Positions 55,115 to 63,997 of a stretch of 64,000 nucleotides of DNA are shown here, piece by piece. How positions within the stretch are numbered: the first letter of the stretch is position 1; each line of letters opens with the position of its first letter. Below the pieces are notes generated by a model. That model was not told the DNA's origin. It did not search any database and was given only the letters and a program-made list of their open reading frames with translations. The DNA is from Aureimonas sp. Leaf427 (GTDB taxonomy: Bacteria > Pseudomonadota > Alphaproteobacteria > Rhizobiales > Rhizobiaceae): assembly GCF_001425485.1 (NCBI RefSeq), contig NZ_LMQW01000023.1:346915-410914 (forward strand), read 5' to 3'. The translations under genes were made by a program, and so were the position numbers.

Positions 55115-55630
55115 TCAGAGCCCGCCGAGAAGGTCTTCGACCTTCTGGATATAAGAGCTGGAATTGCGAAGCTCGGCTTCGGCTTCGGCGAGCCGTTTCT
55201 GATAGTCGCGATTCTCGATCCGGGTTTCCCAGATCGTGACCTTGGCAGTCTTGAGAGCGGCCTCGGCCTCGGCCGCGCGCTTCTCGGCCTCGGCGAGCTG
55301 CTGCTCGAGGGTCGCGATGCAGCGTGTGTAGCGGAGCTGCTCCTCGTTGACGCGCTGGATGAAGGTTCGCGCATCCTGTTCGATCGCGACGAACTTCTTC
55401 TCGTAGTCCTGAATGATGCCGGCCGCCCGCTCGACGAGCCGAAGGGCGGTCGGCCAGTCGCGGCTGGGCGTCGGCAGGGCGGCCGTCGGCACTTCGACGA
55501 CCGAGAGCGCGCCCCGCAGATCCAGGGCCTCGTCCGGCGTCGCCTCGACAGCCTGGTCGAGAGCGGCTTCCATTTCGCCGAGGGCGGTATCGAGCCCCTC
55601 GTCCCGGTCGATCACGCCCAACCTCGACAT
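55115..55630 (-). CDS. Coiled-coil protein, third gene of operon
   Basis: A 171-residue protein. An acidic N-terminal part (MSRLGVIDRDEGLDTALGEM) leads to the shared motif TPSRDWPTALRLVERAAGII, then a long heptad-rich helix (about 90-160, with AEAEKRAAEAEAALKTAKV). The shared motif also occurs in the upstream gene, so the two are paralogues. ATG at 55630 overlaps the upstream stop in a TGATG junction, implying coupled translation. Function unknown. Confidence 0.8.
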   Translation of the reverse strand: MSRLGVIDRDEGLDTALGEMEAALDQAVEATPDEALDLRGALSVVEVPTAALPTPSRDWPTALRLVERAAGIIQDYEKKFVAIEQDARTFIQRVNEEQLRYTRCIATLEQQLAEAEKRAAEAEAALKTAKVTIWETRIENRDYQKRLAEAEAELRNSSSYIQKVEDLLGGL

Positions 55631-56130
55631 CACGACGAGCGACCGACGGCACCGAGATTGGCGGTGATGGCGTCGTCGAGCCGGGTCAGCCAGTCATTGG
55701 CCTCGCTCGCGCGCTGCTCGGCCGCCCTCGCCCGCTGGTTGGCGGCCTCGATCTCGCGCTGTGCGGCGCGCAGCTGGCCATGAAGCGCGGTGAGGTCGGA
55801 ATGATGCTGCTGAGCCTGCTCTTCCGCTTCGCGGCGCAACTCCTCGTTCCGCTCCTCGCTGAGACGGATCGCCTCGGCGGCTTCCTGCACGAGGGTCAGG
55901 GCGGCCGCCCAGTCGCGGCGGGGCGTCTGGGACAGCGTCGAGGACTGCGCAGGCGCCGGTGCGGTCTGCAGCTCGATCTCCTCGGCCGAGGCGGAGAGGT
56001 TTCGGGCCGAGACCGCGCTGAGATTCGTCACCTTGTCGCGTCCGTTCTCGACCCGAACCACGTCGCTCGGGCCGCGCAGCGACCAGGAGCTGTCCAGATC
56101 GACTTCGCTGACTTCCGCCTCAACACCCAT
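55630..56130 (-). CDS. Coiled-coil protein, second gene of operon
   Basis: A 166-residue protein starting MGVEAEVSEVDLDSSWSLRG at 56130, behind GGGGAGAG; an upstream ATG at 56154 has no ribosome site. After a disordered stretch it carries TPRRDWAAALTLVQEAAEAI, the motif shared with the downstream gene, and a coiled coil (about 85-150). Its N-terminal SSWSL recurs in the first gene (GSSWSLFG), hinting at a common targeting peptide. Function unknown. Confidence 0.8.
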   Translation of the reverse strand: MGVEAEVSEVDLDSSWSLRGPSDVVRVENGRDKVTNLSAVSARNLSASAEEIELQTAPAPAQSSTLSQTPRRDWAAALTLVQEAAEAIRLSEERNEELRREAEEQAQQHHSDLTALHGQLRAAQREIEAANQRARAAEQRASEANDWLTRLDDAITANLGAVGRSS

Positions 56131-56230
56131 GTCCGCTCTCCCCAGATGTTCCATTCGGCAAGTCCGGAAACCGGCTTGCGCTGACCGCAATTCAAACGAC
56201 GCCGGCCCGAAGGCTCGACGCGCCCGAGAC

Positions 56231-57748
56231 TTATTCGGACTTCTTGTCCTGCACGGAGAAGAAGCTGACATTCGACGTGTCGAGACCGCGATCGATCGAG
56301 AACTGAACGGTGTTCTCGCCCTCGTCGCCCTGGCTCTGGAGCGCCCGCGCCTGCCGCTTCAGCACCTCGTTCTGGCGCTGCAGCGAAACGCGGTTCTCGC
56401 GCGCGATCTCGAGCGCCCCTTGCGCCAGAGTGCGCTCGGCCCGCTCGCCCTCCAGCTCCTCGACGAGCCGCCGGTTGGCGGCCTCGAGCGACAGCCGGTC
56501 GTTCTCGAAACGCTTGGTCAGCGTCTCCAACCGGCTGCTGAGGCTGGAAATCTTGGTCGTCGCGTTTTCCAGGGTGGCGTCCTTGGCCGCCAGCGCCTTG
56601 GTCAGCATCTCGGCGCGATCCTCCAGCTCCTGGCGCTGGCGCTGCCCGTCCTGGTTCTGCGTGACGTAGTGGTAGTTCTCGGCGCGAAGACCCTCCAGAC
56701 GGCGCTCGACCGCGGCGCGCTCGATGGCGGCCTCCTTCAGCATCCGCTCGGCGGAGCGGAAGGCCTCGTCCTTCTCGCGCAGCTGGTTGCGAACGCCCGT
56801 CAGAATCTGTTCGGTCGTCGCGAGGCGGGCGGACACCGCGTCGAGCTTCAAGGCGAGGCCCGACCGCTCGGCGGCCAGAAGCGCCACGGCGGCCTCGTGC
56901 TCGGCATCGACCTTCTCGCGCACCGCCTGCTCGTCGAGAAGGCGCACCTCGATCGCGGAAATCGCGTGGAGATGGGCCTCGCGCTGCTGCGCGAGATCGG
57001 CGTTGCGCGCCTCCAGGCTGTTGACCCGGTCGAGCTGGCTGTTCGTCAGGTTGTTGAGGCGGCGAACCTCCTGCTCGTACATGGCGAGCTGCTCGGCATC
57101 GCGCCGCAGCTGGCCTTCCGCGCGCTGGAGCGACTGCTCGTTCGTCTCGTTCTCCGCCCGCTTGAAGGCCAGCTCGGCCTCCAGATGCTCGCGATGGTCG
57201 GACTCGGCGGCGAGCTGCTTCTGCGCGGTTTCCAGAAGATGCGTCTTCTCGATCACGACGAGACGACGCTCCTCGTTCACCGCGTCGAGTTCGAGGATCT
57301 CGGCCTCGAACTTCCGGGCGCGTGCCAGAAGATTGGTCACCTCGCCCTGCGAGGCGGAGAGCTGGCTCGACAGCCCGTCGACCTCGCGGCGAAGCTCCTG
57401 GCTGGCGGCAAGCTCGCGCGAGAGCAGGGCCTCGGTCTCCTGCACGCGCGCTTTCGCATGCGGCAGCTCCAGAACGATCGCCTCCAGCGGCCGGATCATC
57501 TGGTTGAAGTCTTCGCTGAGGGTCTTCAGGTCGTCCAGGCGGTCGATCATATGGCCGAAGCGGACGCGCAGAAGCTCGTTGCGCTGCCCGATGCCGTCGA
57601 GGGGCGCCAGCTGCGCGGTCGGCTCGGGCGGCAGCTTTTCCGTCTCGGCCTTCGGCGGCACAGCTTTATCCATCCGCTGTTCCTCGCCCTGCTGGTCCGT
57701 CTTGGTAAACTTCGAAGAGCGCCCGAACAGCGACCAGGAGGAACCCAT
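56231..57748 (-). CDS. Long coiled-coil protein, first gene of operon
   Basis: A 505-residue protein starting MGSSWSLFGRSSKFTKTD at 57748. Nearly all of residues 60-470 is Gln/Glu/Arg/Ala-rich heptad sequence with few breaks, as in filament-forming or scaffolding proteins; there is no ATPase motif, so it is not an SMC protein. The C-terminus (TSNVSFFSVQDKKSE) is short and polar. It lies 100 nt upstream of the second coiled-coil gene. Resemblance to bacterial intermediate-filament-like proteins is only of general type. Confidence 0.82.
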   Translation of the reverse strand: MGSSWSLFGRSSKFTKTDQQGEEQRMDKAVPPKAETEKLPPEPTAQLAPLDGIGQRNELLRVRFGHMIDRLDDLKTLSEDFNQMIRPLEAIVLELPHAKARVQETEALLSRELAASQELRREVDGLSSQLSASQGEVTNLLARARKFEAEILELDAVNEERRLVVIEKTHLLETAQKQLAAESDHREHLEAELAFKRAENETNEQSLQRAEGQLRRDAEQLAMYEQEVRRLNNLTNSQLDRVNSLEARNADLAQQREAHLHAISAIEVRLLDEQAVREKVDAEHEAAVALLAAERSGLALKLDAVSARLATTEQILTGVRNQLREKDEAFRSAERMLKEAAIERAAVERRLEGLRAENYHYVTQNQDGQRQRQELEDRAEMLTKALAAKDATLENATTKISSLSSRLETLTKRFENDRLSLEAANRRLVEELEGERAERTLAQGALEIARENRVSLQRQNEVLKRQARALQSQGDEGENTVQFSIDRGLDTSNVSFFSVQDKKSE

Positions 57749-58075
57749 TCGTCATGCCTTCTTTCGCGCAGAGCCGCTCGGCGTGCTCATTAAGCAAATT
57801 CGTTGCGCCAGAAACAGCGGTTTTAACGGCCCGTTCATATGTGCCGTAATCGGTACCATGTTTCCGTGGCTTGCGTGCAACTTAGAAGATGATTTCACAG
57901 TTTTGAGGCGCCTTCCCAGCGGCATCATCGGGTCGCTGGACGTGCGCGCCGCCGCGAACGGCTCCGCTGCGCAAGCCTTCCCCTAGATCCGCCGTTTGCC
58001 AAGGTCGACTTTCCATCGGCGCTGTCCATATGCGGGCTCCCGCGCGTCTTTGCGGAAAGTTTGGAAGGGGCGGCC
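57749..58075. other. Divergent promoter region
   Basis: A 327-nt gap between the coiled-coil operon and the photolyase gene. No gene is seen; AT-richer at 57790-57900. It should hold both promoters. Confidence 0.45.
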
Positions 58076-59536
58076 ATGACCAAGAGCGGTGAGGATCGGA
58101 GTCCGGTCGTCGTCTGGCTGCGGGACGATTTGCGCCTCGACGACAATCCCGCCCTCGCCCATGCCGCCGAGACCGGCAGGCCTGTCGTCCCGCTCGTCGT
58201 TCTCGAAGAGGATGGCGCGGGCCGGCCGCTCGGCGGGGCCCATCGCTGGTGGCTGCACCATTCGCTCCAATCCCTCGATGCCTCGCTGACATCGATCGGC
58301 TCGGGCCTCGTCCTGCGCCGGGGGGCGCCGGAGACGGTCGTGCCGGACATCGTGCGGGAGATCGGGGCCGGCGCGCTCTTCATGAACCGGCGCTACCACC
58401 GGCCCGCCGATGCGGCGGACGCGGCCATCGCCGCCGCGCTCGAAGAGGTCGAGGTCGAAAGCTTCCAGGCCCATATCCTGCACGATCCCGACGGCGTGCG
58501 CACCAAGACCGGGGGCTTCTACAAGGTCTACACGCCCTTCATGAAATCGCTGCGGGCGGCCGGCGAGCCGCGCGATCCGATGGATGCGCCGAAGAGCCTG
58601 AAGGCGCCGAAGGGCGGGCTTCCCCGATCCGACAAGCTGGCCGGTTGGAAGCTCCTGCCGACCAAGCCGGACTGGTCCGGCGGCCTGCGGGAGACCTGGA
58701 CGCCCGGCGAGGCCGCCGCGCACGAGCGGTTCGGGCATTTCTGCGATTCCATTCTCGCCGGCTACGACGAAAGCCGAGAGCTGCCGGCCGCGGACGGAAC
58801 GACGCGCATGTCGCCGCACCTGCGCTTCGGCGAGATTTCGCCCTACCGCCTCTGGCATCGCGCGGAGGAAGAAGCCCGCGGCAGCCGCATCCCCGGCAAG
58901 GCGATCGAGACCTTCCGGCGGGAGCTGATCTGGCGCGACTTCAACTATCACGTCCTCCACCATGTCGGCGCGATCGACCGGGAGAACATCAACAAGCGCT
59001 TCGACGGGTTCGACTGGCAGGGCACGAAAGCCGAATTGAAGGCCTGGCAGCACGGACGGACGGGCTATCCGATCGTCGATGCCGCCATGCGCCAGCTCTG
59101 GCAGACGGGGTGGATGCACAACCGCATGCGGATGGTCGTCGGCTCCTTCCTGACGAAGGACCTCCTCATCGACTGGCGCAAAGGCGAGCAGTGGTTCTGG
59201 GACACGCTTGTGGACGGCGACATCGCCAGCAACACCGCGCAGTGGCAGTGGATCGCCGGTTCGGGAGCGGATGCGCAGCCCTTCTTCCGCATCTTCAACC
59301 CCATCACGCAGGGGCAGAAGTTCGATCCGACCGGCGCCTATATCCGCCGCTACCTGCCCGAACTCGCAAAGCTTTCCGACAAGGACATCCATACGCCCTG
59401 GCTGGCGGGCGCAGCGTCCCTGAAGAAGGCCGGCATCCGGCTCGGCGAGACCTACCCCGAGCCCATCGTCGATCACGGCAAGGCGCGCGAGCGGGCGCTC
59501 GCCGTCTATCGCGCGACGCGGCCGGCATCGCAATGA
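58076..59536 (+). CDS. phrB: Deoxyribodipyrimidine photolyase (CPD class I)
   Basis: A 486-residue flavoprotein that repairs UV-induced cyclobutane dimers with blue light. Start MTKSGEDRSPVVVWLRDDLR at 58076 follows GGAAGGGG. The N-terminal antenna domain ends near residue 130. The FAD domain carries ELIWRDFNYHVLHH, GRTGYPIVDAAMRQLWQTGW, HNRMRMVVGSFLTKDL and DGDIASNTAQWQWIAGSG, the last containing the asparagine of CPD photolyases near the flavin. It stands alone ahead of the cysK operon, with 158 nt between. Confidence 0.96.
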   Translation: MTKSGEDRSPVVVWLRDDLRLDDNPALAHAAETGRPVVPLVVLEEDGAGRPLGGAHRWWLHHSLQSLDASLTSIGSGLVLRRGAPETVVPDIVREIGAGALFMNRRYHRPADAADAAIAAALEEVEVESFQAHILHDPDGVRTKTGGFYKVYTPFMKSLRAAGEPRDPMDAPKSLKAPKGGLPRSDKLAGWKLLPTKPDWSGGLRETWTPGEAAAHERFGHFCDSILAGYDESRELPAADGTTRMSPHLRFGEISPYRLWHRAEEEARGSRIPGKAIETFRRELIWRDFNYHVLHHVGAIDRENINKRFDGFDWQGTKAELKAWQHGRTGYPIVDAAMRQLWQTGWMHNRMRMVVGSFLTKDLLIDWRKGEQWFWDTLVDGDIASNTAQWQWIAGSGADAQPFFRIFNPITQGQKFDPTGAYIRRYLPELAKLSDKDIHTPWLAGAASLKKAGIRLGETYPEPIVDHGKARERALAVYRATRPASQ

Positions 59537-59694
59537 CGCCCGGCCGGACGCGGCAAACGAATTTTCCGGCGGAGGGGCGCGGGAAAGACGGTATTGGCGC
59601 ACAAGCGGTCCAGCGCGACCTGCGCATTCTTGCCTTGCCGCGCAGGCAGCCATAGGTTCCCATCAGGTCCCCTCGCATCAGGCTGACGCTCTTC

Positions 59695-60741
59695 ATGCCC
59701 CGATACAACAATGTCCTCGATGCCATCGGCAACACGCCGCTCATCCGGCTGAACCGGGCCTCGGAGGAAACCGGCTGCGAGATCTACGGCAAGGCCGAGT
59801 TCATGAATCCCGGCCAGTCGGTGAAGGATCGCGCCGGGCTCTTCATCATCCGGGACGCGGAGGAGAAGGGGCTGCTGGAGCCGGGCGGCCTTATCGTGGA
59901 AGGCACGGCCGGCAATACCGGCATCGGCCTCTCGCTCGTCGCGAACGCGCTCGGCTATCGCACCGTGATCGTCATCCCGGACACGCAGGCCGAGGAGAAG
60001 AAGGACGCCCTCCGGCTGATGGGCGCCGAGCTCGTCGAAGTTCCGGCGGTGCCCTACAAGAACCCCAACAATTACGTGAAGCTCTCAGGCCGGCTCGCCG
60101 AGCAGCTGGCGAAGACGCATCCGGCCGGCGCGATCTGGGCGAACCAGTTCGACAATGTCGCGAACCGCGAGGGCCATGTCGTGACCACCGCCGAGGAGAT
60201 CTGGCACTCGACGGGCGGCGAGATCGACGGGTTCATCTGCGCGGTCGGCACCGGCGGCACGCTGGCCGGCACGGCCATGGGCCTGAAGCGCCGCTCGGGC
60301 CACATCAAGATCGGCATCGCCGACCCGATGGGCGCGGCCCTCTACAGCTACTACACGAGCGGCACCCTCGCCTCGGAAGGCTCCTCGATCACGGAGGGCA
60401 TCGGCCAGGGCCGCATCACCGCCAATCTCGAAGGGTTCACGCCCGATTTCGCCTATCAGATCCCCGACGCGGAGGCGCTGCCGATCGTGTTCGACCTGAC
60501 GCTGCGCGAGGGCCTCTGCCTCGGCGGCTCGTCCGGCATCAACATTGCCGGCGCCATCCGAATGGCGAAGGAGATGGGCCCCGGCCATACGATCGTGACC
60601 ATCCTCTGCGACTACGGAAACCGCTATCAGTCCAAGCTCTTCAACCCAGAATTCCTGGCGACGAAGGGCCTGCCCTCGCCGAGCTGGATCGGGCGCGAGC
60701 CGAGCTTCGACATTCCCTATCTCGCGCCGGACGCGGCATGA
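59695..60741 (+). CDS. cysK: Cysteine synthase A (O-acetylserine sulfhydrylase)
   Basis: A 348-residue PLP enzyme making cysteine from O-acetylserine and sulfide. The PLP lysine is Lys44 in NPGQSVKDRAG. The substrate loop reads EGTAGNTGIGL, with Ala where E. coli CysK has Ser, a variant I recall as common in this alphaproteobacterial subgroup. The phosphate-binding loop GTGGTLAGTA and the C-terminal CLGGSSGINIAGA are typical. Its stop overlaps the alaX start by 4 nt (ATGA). Confidence 0.95.
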   Translation: MPRYNNVLDAIGNTPLIRLNRASEETGCEIYGKAEFMNPGQSVKDRAGLFIIRDAEEKGLLEPGGLIVEGTAGNTGIGLSLVANALGYRTVIVIPDTQAEEKKDALRLMGAELVEVPAVPYKNPNNYVKLSGRLAEQLAKTHPAGAIWANQFDNVANREGHVVTTAEEIWHSTGGEIDGFICAVGTGGTLAGTAMGLKRRSGHIKIGIADPMGAALYSYYTSGTLASEGSSITEGIGQGRITANLEGFTPDFAYQIPDAEALPIVFDLTLREGLCLGGSSGINIAGAIRMAKEMGPGHTIVTILCDYGNRYQSKLFNPEFLATKGLPSPSWIGREPSFDIPYLAPDAA

Positions 60742-61475
60742 GCGAGACAGAGGCCGCCTATCTGCAGGATGCCTATCTCTCCACGATGGAGGCGACGCTC
60801 CTGCGCATCGAGGAGGGCCCCGCGCTCGTCTTCGACCGCTCGAACTTCTTTTCCGCCGGCGGCGGCCAGCCGGGCGACAGCGGCTTCGTCGAGACAAGCG
60901 ACGGGCGGCAGATCCGCATCCTCGACACGGTCCGCTCTGCCGACAAGAGCACGATCCGCCTTCTCGCCGAGGACGGCGCCGTCCTGCCGGAACCCGGCGA
61001 GACGCTGGTCCTGCATGTCGACTGGGCGAGGCGCTACAGGCTGATGCGCATGCACACGGCCTGCCACCTGCTCACCGTCGTCTGCCCCTATCCCGTGACG
61101 GGTGCTTCGGTCGGCGAGGAGGAGAGCCGGATCGATTTCGACATTCCCGATGCCGAGACCGACAAGGCGGCGGTGACGCAAGCGCTGATGGCGCTCGTCG
61201 CCGCGAACCATCCGGTCGGCACGCGCTGGATCACCGATGCCGAGCTCGATGCCGATCCCAGCCTCGTCAAATCGGCCAACGTGAAGCCGCCGCGCGGCAG
61301 CGGCCGCATCCGGCTCGTGACGATCGGCGAGGACGGCTCGATCGACGCCCAGCCCTGCGGCGGCACGCATGTGCAGGAAACGTCCGAGATCGGCGAGATC
61401 CATGTCGGCAAGATCGAGAAGAAGGGGAAGGTGAACCGACGGTTCCGCATCCGCTTCGGCCCCCTGCCCGCCTGA
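60738..61475 (+). CDS. alaX: AlaX-type alanyl-tRNA editing protein
   Basis: A 245-residue free-standing homologue of the AlaRS editing domain; it removes serine or glycine wrongly attached to tRNA-Ala. The zinc site is complete: HTACH (HxxxH) near residue 105 and CGGTH (CxxxH) near residue 205. The N-terminal barrel contains FSAGGGQPGDSG, the AlaX/AlaRS signature. It is translationally coupled to cysK upstream and followed by sseA after 43 nt. Confidence 0.94.
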   Translation: MSETEAAYLQDAYLSTMEATLLRIEEGPALVFDRSNFFSAGGGQPGDSGFVETSDGRQIRILDTVRSADKSTIRLLAEDGAVLPEPGETLVLHVDWARRYRLMRMHTACHLLTVVCPYPVTGASVGEEESRIDFDIPDAETDKAAVTQALMALVAANHPVGTRWITDAELDADPSLVKSANVKPPRGSGRIRLVTIGEDGSIDAQPCGGTHVQETSEIGEIHVGKIEKKGKVNRRFRIRFGPLPA

Positions 61476-61518
61476 CGCCAGCCGTCCGCCGCCGCCAACA
61501 TCCTTTCAGAGCAGATCC

Positions 61519-62394
61519 ATGACCGAAACGCTGATCTCCCCCGAAGCCCTGTCCTTTCTTCTCGGGCGGCCCGGCGTCGTCGTGCTCGACGCCTCCTGGT
61601 ATCTGCCGGCGCAGAAGCGCGATCCCGTCGCCGAGTACAGGACGGCGCATATTCCCGGCGCCATCTTCTTCGATCACGATGCCGCCTCGGACGCCTCGTC
61701 GCCACTGCCCCATACGATCCCCTCCTCGCTCGATTTCGCGGCCTATATCGGCGGGCTCGGCGTGACGGAGGGCGACACGATCGTCGTCTACGACGGTCTC
61801 GGCCTCTTTTCCGCGCCGCGCGCCTGGTGGCTTCTCAAGACCTTCGGCGCGCGGACCGTACGCGTTCTCGACGGCGGACTGCCCGCCTGGGTCGCAATGG
61901 GACTTCCCGTCGAGAGCGGCACCGTGCAGCGGCCGGCGCAGCGCTTCGTGACGCTCTACGACGGCGATGCCGTGGTCGGGTTCTCCGAAATGCGCGACCT
62001 CGTCGAGACCGGCTCGCTGCCGATCGCCGACGCGCGTCCCGCCGGGCGGTTCGCGGGCGAGGAGGCGGAGCCTCGCGCAGGCGTGCGTGCCGGCCACATG
62101 CCGGGCGCACTTTCGCTGCCGGTCTCGGACCTCGTCTCGGACGGACGGCTGAAATCGCCGGACGAGCTTCGTGCCGCCTTCGAAGCGGCGGGGCTCGATC
62201 CCGAGGCGCCGATGGTCACGACCTGCGGCTCGGGCGTGACCGCCGCCGTCATCAATCTGGCGATGGACAGGCTGGAAGCCCCTCGCCCAAGGCTCTACGA
62301 CGGCTCGTGGACCGAATGGGGCTCGGCGGCCGATACGCCCGTCGAGACCGGCCCCGCCGCCAAGTCCGGATCTGCCGCGGCGACCCGTCCGTGA
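61519..62394 (+). CDS. sseA: 3-mercaptopyruvate sulfurtransferase
   Basis: A 291-residue protein with two rhodanese domains. The first (1-140) is inactive and has VLDASWYLPAQKRD and HIPGAIFFDHD; the second (160-280) carries the active-site loop CGSGVTA with Cys236. CGSGVTA marks mercaptopyruvate enzymes, in contrast to CRKGVTA of thiosulfate sulfurtransferases. The enzyme moves sulfur from mercaptopyruvate to thiols, part of cysteine breakdown. Its stop overlaps the next start by 4 nt. Confidence 0.95.
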   Translation: MTETLISPEALSFLLGRPGVVVLDASWYLPAQKRDPVAEYRTAHIPGAIFFDHDAASDASSPLPHTIPSSLDFAAYIGGLGVTEGDTIVVYDGLGLFSAPRAWWLLKTFGARTVRVLDGGLPAWVAMGLPVESGTVQRPAQRFVTLYDGDAVVGFSEMRDLVETGSLPIADARPAGRFAGEEAEPRAGVRAGHMPGALSLPVSDLVSDGRLKSPDELRAAFEAAGLDPEAPMVTTCGSGVTAAVINLAMDRLEAPRPRLYDGSWTEWGSAADTPVETGPAAKSGSAAATRP

Positions 62395-62921
62395 AGATCG
62401 TCCGTCTCCTTTCGACGGTCGTCACCTATCTCGAACTGCGCGCCGCGCCGCCGCGCCTCGCGCAGCCGCCGGCCGCCCATGCCGATGCGCGGGTCGAGCG
62501 GGTGCGCAACATCCCGCTCTCATTCTATCGCTATCTCTATCGCGAGGTCGGGCGGGCGCATCACTGGACCTCGCGCAACCTCGCCGACGACGCACTGCTC
62601 TCGGAGCTCCGCCATCCCGGCATCGAGGTGCATGTCCTCACCATCGGCGGGGCGCCCGCCGGCTGGTTCGAGCTGGATGCGGCGCGCAAGCCCGGCGAGA
62701 CGCGAATCGTGCATTTCGGCCTGATGCCGGATTTCCAGGGCGCCGGGCTTGCGCGCTTCCTGCTCGGCCAGTCCGTCGACGCGGCCTTCGCCACCGGCGC
62801 CCGCACGGTCACCCTGGAGACGAACGAGCTGGACCATCCCGCCGCCCTTCGGCTCTACCGGGAGTTCGGCTTCACGATCACGGGCACGCGCAGCGTCTCG
62901 ACGCCGGCGATCGACGACTGA
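62391..62921 (+). CDS. GNAT-family N-acetyltransferase
   Basis: A 176-residue acetyltransferase. GTG at 62391 overlaps the sseA stop (GTGA) and begins VKIVRLLSTVVTYLELRA. The acetyl-CoA-binding segment is FGLMPDFQGAGLARFLLGQS, near residue 115, followed by VTLETNELDHPAALRLYREF and the C-terminal GFTITGT. The substrate is unknown; its coupling to cysK, alaX and sseA suggests an amino acid or thiol-related role, which is inference. Confidence 0.9.
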   Translation: MKIVRLLSTVVTYLELRAAPPRLAQPPAAHADARVERVRNIPLSFYRYLYREVGRAHHWTSRNLADDALLSELRHPGIEVHVLTIGGAPAGWFELDAARKPGETRIVHFGLMPDFQGAGLARFLLGQSVDAAFATGARTVTLETNELDHPAALRLYREFGFTITGTRSVSTPAIDD

Positions 62922-62992
62922 GATAGGGTCGGAAGACCCTGCGCGGAGATGACTCTGTCGCAGCGCGGCGAAACGGGCTAAGCCGCTTCGCA

Positions 62993-63997
62993 ATGCCCAC
63001 GAACCGGATGCGCGCCTTGATCCTACGCCTCGTTCTCGCGCTCGTCGTCGTTCTCGCGCTCGCTGCCGGCGGCGTCTGGCTCTTCGGGCCGCGCGAGCCG
63101 GCGGATCTGACGCTCCGCTTCGATCCCGCCGCCATCGGGGCGGACCCCGACGCCTATCTGGCGCGGACCGAAGCCGACGTTCCGAACCTGCGGCCGGATG
63201 CGGCGAAGTCGATCGTCTGGGCCTATCCGGCCTCGCGCGCCAAGACGCCGCTCGCCGTCGTCTACATCCACGGATTTTCCGGCTCGCGCGAGGACCTCCG
63301 CCCCCTGCCGGACGAGGTGGCCGAGCGGCTCGGCGCCAATCTCTACTTCACGCGCCTCGCCGGCCACGGCCGCGACGGAGCCGCCATGCGCGAGGCGAGC
63401 GTCAACGACTGGGTCAACGATCTTGCCGAGGCCCTCGCCATCGGTCGCGAGATCGGCGAGCGCGTCGTCGTGATCTCGACCTCGACGGGCGCGACGCTTG
63501 CGACGCTCGGCGCGACGCTGCCCGATCTCGCCAAGAGCATGGACGGACTGGTGCTGGTCTCGCCGAATTTCGGCCTGCCCCAGCGCTACGCCTTCGTGCT
63601 GGACCTGCCCTTCGCGCGCGATCTCCTACCCTGGCTGACCGACGAGACCTACAGCTTCACGCCCGTCAACGACGCTCAGGCCGCGAACTGGACGGTGAGC
63701 TACCCGACAGCGGCCCTCCTTCCGATGGCCGCGCTCGTCCGAACGACGGTCGCGGCGCGGCTGGATGCGATCACGCTTCCCGCCTTCTTCCTCTATTCGC
63801 CCGCGGACACGGTGGTCGACCCCACCGCCACGGAGGCGGTAGCCGCGCGCTGGGGCGGGCCGAAGCAGGTGCTGCAGGTTCCCTCGTCCGGCGATCCCGC
63901 GAACCATGTCATCGCCGGCCGCATCCTCTCGCCGCAGACGACCGAGGAACTGGCCGCCCGCATCGCCGACTGGATCGCGGCCCTTCCGGCAAAATAG
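62993..63997 (+). CDS. Membrane-anchored alpha/beta hydrolase
   Basis: A 334-residue protein with an N-terminal membrane anchor (LILRLVLALVVVLALAAGGV) and a lipase-like alpha/beta-hydrolase domain on the periplasmic side. The oxyanion segment is VVYIHGFSGSRED. The nucleophile elbow is STSTGA with Ser164, where the first Gly of GxSxG is replaced by Ser. The acid is in YSPADTVVDP and the His in DPANHVIAG. Substrate unknown. The gene ends 3 nt before the window edge. Confidence 0.85.
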   Translation: MPTNRMRALILRLVLALVVVLALAAGGVWLFGPREPADLTLRFDPAAIGADPDAYLARTEADVPNLRPDAAKSIVWAYPASRAKTPLAVVYIHGFSGSREDLRPLPDEVAERLGANLYFTRLAGHGRDGAAMREASVNDWVNDLAEALAIGREIGERVVVISTSTGATLATLGATLPDLAKSMDGLVLVSPNFGLPQRYAFVLDLPFARDLLPWLTDETYSFTPVNDAQAANWTVSYPTAALLPMAALVRTTVAARLDAITLPAFFLYSPADTVVDPTATEAVAARWGGPKQVLQVPSSGDPANHVIAGRILSPQTTEELAARIADWIAALPAK

